DNA of 11,306 nucleotides from Treponema sp. (GTDB lineage: Bacteria; Spirochaetota; Spirochaetia; Treponematales; Breznakiellaceae), in the NCBI GenBank assembly GCA_031254795.1, contig JAIRTS010000280.1, forward strand, positions 1 to 11,306, written 5' to 3'. Under the pieces are notes generated by a model, which was not told the origin of the DNA, searched no databases, and saw only the letters and a list, made by a program, of their open reading frames with translations. This document shows, in pieces, positions 1 through 6,088 of this stretch. Each line of letters starts with the position of its first letter. Within the stretch, counting starts at the first letter, position 1. The translations under genes and the position numbers were made by a program.

Positions 1-260
1 GTTAGTATTGAATACATAGCGCAATGAATTATGAGCGTCGGCAATAGCGCCGGCGCGTAAAGTTCCTTCTACTTGCGCCATCCCGCGACTCTTGACAGGG
101 CGATTCTTTACTGACGCGCCGGATGTTGTTTTTGAACAGCCTCAAACTCATATTGGGGACGCTTTAAAAATTGCAAGGCTTTAGCCCGGAGTCCGGACAC
201 GCATTTTGACGCAAAGCCTGAAGCGCCGCTCCAAAATCCAGCGTAGCGTGGCGCGATCCC
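1..260. other. Gene-free leader region upstream of rnfC
   Basis: I find no convincing gene here. The stretch holds several small dyads: a GC-rich hairpin at 35-56, an 11-bp palindrome CCGGA-G-TCCGG at 186-196 overlapping GTCCGGAC (191-198), and a TTGACA-like hexamer at 92-97 without a matching -10 element. An open minus-strand frame of 67 codons (108-311) crosses the rnfC start and has no recognisable motif. The first 27 bases could be the tail of an upstream gene ending at TGA 25-27, but too little is visible to say. Confidence 0.5.
35..56 (+). terminator. GC-rich hairpin, possible terminator of an upstream gene
   Basis: GCGTCGGC (35-42) and GCCGGCGC (49-56) form an 8-bp stem with one T.G wobble and a 6-base loop. 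The right arm also overlaps a perfect 10-bp palindrome, GCGCCGGCGC (47-56). The sequence after it (GTAAAGTTCCTTCT) has no true T run, so Rho-independent termination is uncertain. It could equally be an unrelated dyad in the rnf leader region. Confidence 0.25.
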
Positions 261-289
261 TTGACGGCTTTCACATTTCCTTCTATGAT
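261..289 (+). promoter_or_regulatory. Sigma-70-type promoter for the rnf operon
   Basis: A -35 box TTGACG (261-266) and a -10 box TATGAT (284-289) each match consensus at 5 of 6 positions and are separated by the ideal 17 bp. If the last base of the -10 box is -7, transcription would start at 296, which is the A of the preferred rnfC ATG. This predicts a leaderless or nearly leaderless rnfC message and fits the lack of a Shine-Dalgarno sequence there. The sequence is directly visible; the start point is inferred from standard promoter geometry. Confidence 0.65.
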
Positions 290-295
290 AGATGT

Positions 296-1660
296 ATGAA
301 CATAAAATCATTCAAACGGGGGCTTCGCCTTCCCACCCGGAAGATGTCCACCGAAGGAAAGCCTGTCGAGACGATTCCCGCGCCGAAGCAGGTTGTTATT
401 CCTATAAATCAACATTTTGGCGCGCCGAATCAGGCGCTGGTCGCCGTAGGCGACCGGGTCAAGCGCGGGCAAAAGATCGCCGACGCTGTGAAGCCGGAGA
501 GTCTGGGGGCGCCGGTTCACGCCTCGGTCGCTGGCATTGTGCGGAAAATAGAACCGCGCCTTCAATCGAATAATGGAAATGGACTCTGCGTATGCATTGA
601 GGCGGACGCGGAACGCGCTTTGACCGACACCGAGTTTATGTCGCCGCTTGACGTATTCGCCTGTTCAAAAGACGAGGCGATTGCCCGCGTCCGCGACGCC
701 GGCATAGTGGGCATGGGAGGCGCCGGTTTTCCAACTCATGTGAAGCTTTCCCCGCCTCCGGGCAAACACATTGACACTATCATCGCCAATGGCGCCGAAT
801 GCGAGCCGTACCTCACCATAGACGAGGCTTTGATGATCGAGAAGCCCAGGCAGCTTGTAAAAGGCGTCGCCATTGCGACGCGCATTACCGGGGTTCAAAA
901 CGCCATTATCGGCATGGAAGACAACAAAGCGAGCCTTGTTCCGGCGCTTGAACAGGAAATCCGAAGCGCGGGTCTTGAAGGGAAGATTTCCATCGGCCTG
1001 TGCCGCACGCGGTATCCGCAGGGGGGCGAAAAATTGCTTATCTCCGCGCTCACGGGCAGGGAGGTTCCTTCGGGCGGGCTTCCCATGGACGCAGGTTGCA
1101 TCGTGAACAATGTCGGCACCCTCATTGCCATTGCCGAAGCCTTTGATTTGGGCAAGCCGCTTGTGGACAGGGACTTGACCGTGAGCGGGCTCGCCTGCAA
1201 GACGCCGAAAAACATCAGGACGCCCATCGGCGCCATGCTGTCCGATTTGCCCCAGTGCTTTATGAACATTGATTACGACAAACTGCATAAAATACTGTTC
1301 GGAGGCCCCATGATGGGGACTTCCGTACCCACGCTTGAGATTCCCATTCAAAAGAACACGTCCGGCGTTATTCTGATGACACGGGAAGAGACATCCGCCT
1401 ATGCCGAAGGCTCCTGCATCCGGTGCGGGCGGTGCATAGGCGCCTGCTCATGCAGGCTCTCGCCGGTTTTAATGAACATAGCCCTGAACATGGGCGATAT
1501 GGACGAGGCGACGCGCGCGGGGCTTATGGATTGCATTGAGTGCGGCGGATGCGCCTATAATTGCCCGGCGCATATCAAACTGACGCAACGTTTCAGAGTC
1601 GGCAAGCAGGTATTGAGAGCGAGGCGGCAAGCGGAGCAGACGGCTCCATTGAGTCGATGA
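296..1660 (+). CDS. rnfC: RnfC, electron transport complex subunit C
   Basis: Peripheral subunit of the Rnf ferredoxin:NAD+ oxidoreductase, expected on the cytoplasmic face and to handle NAD(H) and FMN chemistry. The 454-residue protein has the nucleotide/FMN-binding motif GMGGAGFPTHVK (139-150), NGAECEPYLT (165-174), a conserved YPQGGEK segment (240-246), and two C-terminal [4Fe-4S] motifs at C374/C377/C380/C384 and C413/C416/C419/C423. The first cluster is followed by Ser-Cys instead of the usual Pro. The ATG at 296 is preferred because the N-terminus there (MNIKSFKRGLRLP) lines up with normal RnfC starts. An in-frame TTG at 206 would add 30 residues unlike RnfC and would lie upstream of the apparent promoter. 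No ribosome-binding site precedes 296. First gene of the rnf operon, 23 bp before rnfD. Confidence 0.96.
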   Translation: MNIKSFKRGLRLPTRKMSTEGKPVETIPAPKQVVIPINQHFGAPNQALVAVGDRVKRGQKIADAVKPESLGAPVHASVAGIVRKIEPRLQSNNGNGLCVCIEADAERALTDTEFMSPLDVFACSKDEAIARVRDAGIVGMGGAGFPTHVKLSPPPGKHIDTIIANGAECEPYLTIDEALMIEKPRQLVKGVAIATRITGVQNAIIGMEDNKASLVPALEQEIRSAGLEGKISIGLCRTRYPQGGEKLLISALTGREVPSGGLPMDAGCIVNNVGTLIAIAEAFDLGKPLVDRDLTVSGLACKTPKNIRTPIGAMLSDLPQCFMNIDYDKLHKILFGGPMMGTSVPTLEIPIQKNTSGVILMTREETSAYAEGSCIRCGRCIGACSCRLSPVLMNIALNMGDMDEATRAGLMDCIECGGCAYNCPAHIKLTQRFRVGKQVLRARRQAEQTAPLSR

Positions 1661-1683
1661 AAAAGTGAGCGATAGAGGAATAT

Positions 1684-2946
1684 ATGGCAGACATGGACAC
1701 TAAAGAACAGAAAGCCGAGCAAGGAAGCGGCGCGCAAGGGAGCGCGCTTCAAGCTAAACCGGCTGGCGGCGCCGACGCCGCTACCGGCGCAGGCAAAAAA
1801 CTCCTGCAACTTTCGTCAAGCCCTCATATTGCGACGACGGCAAGCGCCGCGACGCTTATGCGGAACGTGCTTGTCGCGCTGGCTCCGGCGGCGATTTTCG
1901 GCTGCGTTATGTTCGGGCTTCCGGCGTTGCTCAACATCGTGGTTTCCATCGCGTCAGCGATGATCGGAGAAGCGTTGTTCAGGCGCGTCCTCAAACAGGA
2001 GCGCAGGGTGAAAGACCTGTCGGCGGCGGTTACCGGATTGTTGCTGGCGTTGGTGATCCCGCCGACGACGGCGCTGTGGATGACGGCGTTGGGGGCGATT
2101 TTCGCGGTCGTCGTTGTTAAAGAGTTTTTCGGCGGACTTGGCTCGAATGTTTTCAATCCGGCGCTTTCCGCGCGCGCCTTCCTCCTGATGAGTTTCCCAG
2201 CGACGCTGGCGCCTAGCGAATGGAGCAAGCCGTTTGACGCCACAACTGCGGCCACTCCGCTTAACATCATCAAACAGGGCGGGGGCATTGACGCTGTGGC
2301 GTCTTCTTTTGACGGCGCGGCGGATTACGCGGCGGTGATCAAGACGCTTTTCATCGGCAACCGGGGCGGCAGTACGGGTGAAACCTCAATGTTGCTGATT
2401 CTGGCGGGCGCGGCGTACCTCCTTGCCACCAAAACCATTGACTGGCGCGCGCCTCTCGCCATGATCGCCGCGGTTGCGGCCGGGTCGCTTGCGCTTGGAC
2501 GCGATCCGCTGTTCGGCGTTCTAAGTGGCGGCGCGCTGTTCGGCGCGGTGTTCATGGCGACCGATTACACGACCGCGCCCCTTACGGCAAAGGGAAAACT
2601 CCTGTTCGGCGCGGGCGCGGGTCTCATCACGGTATTGATACGAAAATGGGGCGCGTTTCCAGAGGGCGTAACCTACGGACTGCTCATAATGAACGCCTTC
2701 ACCCCATTCCTCAACAAGCTGCTGTCCAGAAAATACGGATACGTGAGCTTGTTCCAAAATCCGCTTGACTTTGGAACGAAATCCTCGAAAACCCGGTCAA
2801 AACCCGGTCTTTCTCCTAAACCTATGGAAGCCATTCCAAAGGCTGAGTCCCCGGCGCGCGTTTCGGAACAGCCTCACGCGCCTCAAGAAAATCCTCTTGC
2901 GTCCACGCAAACCGGCGCGTCCGGGGCGAAGGAGGCGAAGCGATGA
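1684..2946 (+). CDS. rnfD: RnfD, electron transport complex subunit D
   Basis: Integral membrane subunit that carries covalent FMN and is thought to take part in ion translocation. Many hydrophobic helices lie between about residues 58 and 345. The RnfD/NqrB signature near 273-298 (DPLFGVLSGG, then FMATDYTTAP) is clear. The probable FMN attachment site is T191 in DATTAAT (185-191), which fits the Dxx(S/T)(G/A)AT rule but has Ala where Gly is usual. At 420 residues it is longer than typical RnfD (roughly 310-350). The excess is a hydrophilic Ala/Gly/Lys/Gln-rich N-terminus (about 1-44) and a Pro/Ser/Lys-rich tail (about 364-420). A GAGGAA ribosome-binding site lies just before ATG 1684. The stop codon overlaps the rnfG start by 4 bp (ATGA). 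Confidence 0.96.
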   Translation: MADMDTKEQKAEQGSGAQGSALQAKPAGGADAATGAGKKLLQLSSSPHIATTASAATLMRNVLVALAPAAIFGCVMFGLPALLNIVVSIASAMIGEALFRRVLKQERRVKDLSAAVTGLLLALVIPPTTALWMTALGAIFAVVVVKEFFGGLGSNVFNPALSARAFLLMSFPATLAPSEWSKPFDATTAATPLNIIKQGGGIDAVASSFDGAADYAAVIKTLFIGNRGGSTGETSMLLILAGAAYLLATKTIDWRAPLAMIAAVAAGSLALGRDPLFGVLSGGALFGAVFMATDYTTAPLTAKGKLLFGAGAGLITVLIRKWGAFPEGVTYGLLIMNAFTPFLNKLLSRKYGYVSLFQNPLDFGTKSSKTRSKPGLSPKPMEAIPKAESPARVSEQPHAPQENPLASTQTGASGAKEAKR

Positions 2947-3542
2947 AAGACATGAAAGAAATGCTGAAATTGGGGCTTGTCCTGGCCCTGTACGCAACGG
3001 CCGCCTGCGTGGGGTTGGCTTTTGTGTATACCGGCACTTCCGCCGTCATCAGCGAACGGCAAAAAGCGGATTTGGAAGCCTCCTTGCGGGAGCTTTTCCC
3101 GCGCATGGACGACTTCGAGGATGTTAGCGGCGCCGTCGCTTCGCCGGATGCGTCCGTAACCTTCCAGATCGTGTACGAAATACGGCAATACGGCGAAACC
3201 ATCGGGCTTGCGATTCAGGCTTCGGGCGCAAGCTATGGCGGCCCCATCAAAATTCTCACCGGCGTGGGAACCGACGCGAAAATCACCCGCGTCAAGGTGC
3301 TTGAACACGCGGACACGCCCGGGCTTGGAGCTAATGCGGCGTCGCCGGCGTACTATGTGGACAAAGCCAGGAAGATCACGTTTACCGGTCAATTCAGCGA
3401 AAAGCATGTGAGTCAGGCGTTTGCGGTAAGCGAGGATGTCGCGGCCATCACCGCGTCAACGATAACAAGCCGCGCCGTGACGAATGTGGTGAAAGCCTCG
3501 GTACAGGCTGCGGCGGCATATTTAGGAGGATCCAACAAATGA
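2943..3542 (+). CDS. rnfG: RnfG, flavin-carrying electron transport subunit
   Basis: Subunit with one N-terminal membrane anchor (about 9-30) and an FMN-binding domain outside the membrane, passing electrons through a covalently bound FMN. Family marks are SYGGPI (97-102), HADTPGLG (122-129) and the flavinylation region ITASTITSRAV (169-179), with T173 the likely FMN acceptor. The usual motif is DxxSGATxTS. Here Gly-Ala is Ala-Ser, and the Asp six residues before the Thr is Ala (A167), with the nearest Asp two residues further upstream at 165. The length of 199 residues is normal. Overlaps by 4 bp with both rnfD and rnfE, so translational coupling is likely. The maturation enzyme ApbE is not in the window. 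Confidence 0.95.
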   Translation: MKDMKEMLKLGLVLALYATAACVGLAFVYTGTSAVISERQKADLEASLRELFPRMDDFEDVSGAVASPDASVTFQIVYEIRQYGETIGLAIQASGASYGGPIKILTGVGTDAKITRVKVLEHADTPGLGANAASPAYYVDKARKITFTGQFSEKHVSQAFAVSEDVAAITASTITSRAVTNVVKASVQAAAAYLGGSNK

Positions 3543-4180
3543 ATGATTCCGCTATCGCGCCCGCGCGGTCTTCAAATTTTTTAAAACTGTTTCTTAACGG
3601 CATTGTCAATGAAAATCCGCTTCTTGCCCTAATGATAGGGCTTTGCTCAAGCCTCGCGGTGACAACGGCGGTTGTAAACGGCGTGGGCATGGGGCTTTCC
3701 ATGACCTTTGTGTTGCTTATGTCGGAGGTCGTCATCAGCGTCTTTAGAAAATTGATACCCGACTCGGTGCGTATTCCGGTGTTCATCATCATTATCGCGG
3801 CGTTTACGACGGTCATCGACTATGTGCTAAAGGCGTGGTTTCCAGACTTGTCAAAGGCCATGGGCGTCTTCATTCCGCTCATCGTGGTGAATTGCATCAT
3901 CATGGGGCGGGTTGAAGGCTTCGCGTCCAAGCGGCCGCTTGGCGATGTCATTCCGGACGCGCTTGGCATGGGGCTTGGGTATACGTGGGTGCTTGCCGGC
4001 ATCGCGGTTGTACGGGAAATTCTCGGAAACGGCTCTGTTCTTGGGTTCCAGATTTTGCCCGACTCCTTCCAGCCGATCCTGTTTTTCGTTCTGCCTCCGG
4101 GCGGATTCTTTGTATTCGCCCTGTTCATCAGCCTTAACTTGTTTTTGAAAAAGACTGTGAATAGGAAAAAATCTGCTTAG
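3539..4180 (+). CDS. rnfE: RnfE, membrane electron transport subunit
   Basis: Polytopic inner-membrane subunit, homologous to NqrD and paralogous to RnfA. RnfA and RnfE pack in inverted orientation around an intramembrane [2Fe-2S] cluster. The two expected cysteines are present: C36 in GLCSSLAVTTAVVNG and C119 in VVNCIIMGRVEGFAS. Segments such as SVRIPVFIIIIA and GLGYTWVLAG are typical of the family. The length of 213 residues is normal. A strong AGGAGGA (3524-3530) lies 8 bp before the ATG, inside the end of rnfG, and the two genes overlap by 4 bp. Confidence 0.96.
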   Translation: MNDSAIAPARSSNFLKLFLNGIVNENPLLALMIGLCSSLAVTTAVVNGVGMGLSMTFVLLMSEVVISVFRKLIPDSVRIPVFIIIIAAFTTVIDYVLKAWFPDLSKAMGVFIPLIVVNCIIMGRVEGFASKRPLGDVIPDALGMGLGYTWVLAGIAVVREILGNGSVLGFQILPDSFQPILFFVLPPGGFFVFALFISLNLFLKKTVNRKKSA

Positions 4181-4189
4181 GAGGCAAAC

Positions 4190-4765
4190 ATGCAGTTGTT
4201 TAAAATTTTCATTTCGGCGTTTCTGATTAACAATGTGGTGCTGATGCGCTTTCTGGCGCTCTGCCCCTTCATCGGCATGAGTACCGATGTAAATAAATCT
4301 ATTGGCATGGGGCTTGCCGTCACCTTTGTGACCGTGCTGGCGACCTGCGTTACGTATCCCATTTACACGTTTATTTTGGAACCGCTTGGGCTGGTGTTCC
4401 TGCAAATACTCGTGTTCATTCTGGTTATAGCGGCGCTTGTACAACTCGTTGAATTCTACCTAAAAAAAACCGCGCCCGCGCTGTACGGTTCAATGGGCAT
4501 CTACCTCGCGCTTATCACCACGAATTGCGCCATTTTAGCCGTAACCTTTGACGCCATTTCCAATGACTACTCATTTATTGAGGCGATAGTGTTCGCTGTC
4601 GGCGTCGCGCTCGGCTTTCTGCTCTCGCTGGTCATCCTCGCTGGCATTCGGGACAGGCTCCGATCCAGCGAGGTTCCGGCGTTTCTCAAAGGCACGCCCA
4701 TATTGTTCGTAACGGCCGCCCTATTGTCCATGGCGTTTACCGGTTTTTCAGGACTGGTGAAGTGA
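4190..4765 (+). CDS. rnfA: RnfA, membrane electron transport subunit
   Basis: Polytopic inner-membrane subunit, homologous to NqrE and partner of RnfE in holding the intramembrane [2Fe-2S] cluster. The N-terminus (FLINNVVLMRFLALCPFIG) is very characteristic and contains C25. The second ligand region TTNCAILAV contains C113. About six hydrophobic helices fill the 191 residues, a normal length. An AGGAGG (4179-4184) overlapping the rnfE stop codon lies 5 bp before the ATG. Confidence 0.97.
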   Translation: MQLFKIFISAFLINNVVLMRFLALCPFIGMSTDVNKSIGMGLAVTFVTVLATCVTYPIYTFILEPLGLVFLQILVFILVIAALVQLVEFYLKKTAPALYGSMGIYLALITTNCAILAVTFDAISNDYSFIEAIVFAVGVALGFLLSLVILAGIRDRLRSSEVPAFLKGTPILFVTAALLSMAFTGFSGLVK

Positions 4766-4775
4766 GGAACGTACT

Positions 4776-5570
4776 ATGATAATCATAATAACCGCGCTAT
4801 TTGCCCTTATTCTGGCTTTTGTTCTGGGTTTTGCGCTTGGATTTTTCAAAAAAGTCTTCGCGGTGGCCGTCGATCCCCTCATAGGGCAGATACGGGACTG
4901 TTTGCCCGGCGCCAACTGCGGTGGCTGCGGCTTCGCCGGATGCGACGGGTACGCCGCCGCTGTCGCGGCAAAAAACGTGGACATAAACAAGTGTCCGGTA
5001 GGCGGACAGGCGGTCGCCGAAAAACTCGCGGCGCTCATGGGCGGCGACGTGAATATGGCGCCGGAAATCGCCGTGCTTGCCTGTCAGGGATCAAAAGACC
5101 TCGCGCCCTTAAAGGGCGAATATACCGGCATGAGGACATGCCGAGGCGCGAGGCTCTCGGTCGGCGGAACCAAACTTTGCGCGTGGGGGTGCATGGGGTT
5201 CGGCGACTGCGTGAACGTGTGCCAATTCGGAGCGCTCGCCATGGGGCGGGACGGGCTTCCCGCCATCGACAAGGACAAATGTACGGGGTGCAAAGCCTGC
5301 GTGAGCGCGTGTCCACAAGGACTTATCAGGATTGCGCCAAAAGACCGGCGTGGTTCCATAGCGCTCTGCTCCAACCGCAACCCGCTCAAACCACAGGTGC
5401 GCAAGACCTGCAAGACCGGTTGCATCAAATGCGCCCTCTGCGTCCGCGCCTGTCCGGATCACTGCATCACCATTGAGAACGGCATACCGGTCGTTGACTA
5501 CACGAAATGCTCGGCGTGCGCGGCATGTGTGGCGAAATGCCCGTCTCATGCGCTGAAGTTGTTGGGATAA
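4776..5570 (+). CDS. rnfB: RnfB, ferredoxin-oxidising iron-sulfur subunit
   Basis: Entry point for electrons from reduced ferredoxin. Residues 3-24 form a single membrane anchor. Next comes the Fes-type [4Fe-4S] motif with C42, C48, C51, C56 and C73 (LPGANCGGCGFAGCDGYA). The C-terminal half has an irregular cluster at C135/C139/C145/C149 and three CxxCxxCxxxCP motifs at C169-C179, C216-C226 and C245-C255. That gives about five clusters, with further cysteines at 103, 122, 198, 212 and 230. At 264 residues it is the longer, multi-cluster form known from Clostridia, unlike the shorter proteobacterial RsxB/RnfB of about 190 residues. GAGGA (4764-4768) lies 7 bp before the ATG and overlaps the rnfA stop. 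Last rnf gene, followed by a hairpin. Confidence 0.97.
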   Translation: MIIIITALFALILAFVLGFALGFFKKVFAVAVDPLIGQIRDCLPGANCGGCGFAGCDGYAAAVAAKNVDINKCPVGGQAVAEKLAALMGGDVNMAPEIAVLACQGSKDLAPLKGEYTGMRTCRGARLSVGGTKLCAWGCMGFGDCVNVCQFGALAMGRDGLPAIDKDKCTGCKACVSACPQGLIRIAPKDRRGSIALCSNRNPLKPQVRKTCKTGCIKCALCVRACPDHCITIENGIPVVDYTKCSACAACVAKCPSHALKLLG

Positions 5571-5594
5571 GGTGAGACAACCGTGGCGCGACCG

Positions 5595-5633
5595 AACGCC
5601 GCTAAAAACCATGTGTTTGAGAGCGGCGTTTTT
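5595..5633 (+). terminator. Rho-independent-type terminator after rnfB
   Basis: A perfect 9-bp stem, AACGCCGCT (5595-5603) with AGCGGCGTT (5622-5630), runs into a five-T run (5629-5633). The 18-base loop can fold further through AAAC (5606-5609) and GTTT (5615-5618). The T run is short, so termination may be partial, which could let some rnf transcription reach the downstream regulator. Confidence 0.6.
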
Positions 5634-5646
5634 CGCCTTTTCAGTC

Positions 5647-5661
5647 GGGGGGGGGGGGGGG
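5647..5661 (+). repeat. Homopolymeric tract of 15 G before the GntR gene
   Basis: Fifteen consecutive G residues lie at -19 to -5 relative to the ATG of the GntR-family gene, exactly where a Shine-Dalgarno sequence would be. No purine-rich AGGAGG alternative exists there, so the G run may itself pair with the anti-Shine-Dalgarno sequence using wobble. Tracts of this length are prone to slipped-strand length change in replication. The count could also be affected by sequencing or assembly error. Confidence 0.9.
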
Positions 5662-5665
5662 TAAA

Positions 5666-6064
5666 ATGAACGACGCAAAGGCCGATTCAAACATCACCTT
5701 TTCACTGGAGACGACGAGCGGAACGCCTATCTACCGGCAAATCATTCAACAGATAGAGTACGCGATCCTCTCCGAAAGACTCAAGCCCGGAGACAGGCTG
5801 CCCACTATCCGCGCTCTGGCGGTGGACTTGAAAATCAATCCAAACACTATCGCCAAAGCCTACGGCGAGCTGGAAATTCGCGGCGTACTGACGACTCAGG
5901 TGGGGAGCGGCACCTTTATATCAAACAAAAAGCCGGAAGCGCGTGAATCTATAGAAGACATCAGACACCGGAAGATTCAAGAAGTGCTGGGGCGTTTTAT
6001 GCAGGAATTGGAAGACCTGGGACTTGGAAAAAATGAAATTCTATCATTGATACGGAAATTCTAA
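5666..6064 (+). CDS. GntR-family transcriptional regulator, YtrA type
   Basis: Short DNA-binding regulator of 132 residues, the usual size of the YtrA subfamily, which has a GntR winged helix and a small dimerising tail but no large ligand domain. The GntR core is plain: TPIYRQIIQQIEYAI (20-34), LKPGDRLPTIRALA (39-52), the recognition region INPNTIAKAYGELE (57-70), and the wing RGVLTTQVGSGTFIS (72-86). The C-terminal helix (about 95-130) probably dimerises. YtrA-type genes usually precede ABC transporters that they repress; here the partner is an SPFH gene 24 bp downstream. The start follows a 15-G tract. Autoregulation through the palindrome at 6064-6076 is plausible but not shown. Confidence 0.9.
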   Translation: MNDAKADSNITFSLETTSGTPIYRQIIQQIEYAILSERLKPGDRLPTIRALAVDLKINPNTIAKAYGELEIRGVLTTQVGSGTFISNKKPEARESIEDIRHRKIQEVLGRFMQELEDLGLGKNEILSLIRKF

Positions 6065-6076
6065 TACGGACCGTAT
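6064..6076. promoter_or_regulatory. 6-1-6 palindrome, candidate operator or mRNA hairpin
   Basis: ATACGG-A-CCGTAT is a perfect inverted repeat in the 24-bp gap between the GntR regulator and the SPFH gene, overlapping the last base of the regulator stop codon. ATACGGA also occurs 14 bp upstream at 6050-6056. It is adjacent to the Shine-Dalgarno sequence of the next gene (AAGGAGG, 6077-6083). It could be an operator for the GntR protein or a small RNA hairpin affecting translation. Confidence 0.35.
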
Positions 6077-6088
6077 AAGGAGGGAGGA

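Noticed and set aside
92..120. TTGACA at 92-97 as an rnf promoter
   Set aside because: No -10-like hexamer lies 16-18 bp downstream; the promoter at 261-289 is far better.
206..295. 30-residue N-terminal extension of RnfC from a TTG codon
   Set aside because: It overlaps the apparent promoter, has no ribosome-binding site and is unlike RnfC N-termini; ATG 296 fits better.
108..311. Minus-strand 67-codon frame upstream of and across the rnfC start
   Set aside because: No recognisable motif or ribosome-binding site, and it overlaps the rnf promoter; a dispersed repeat origin is possible but cannot be shown here.
665..1351. 228-codon minus-strand frame
   Set aside because: Lies wholly inside rnfC in the opposite strand; a shadow caused by GC-rich codon use.
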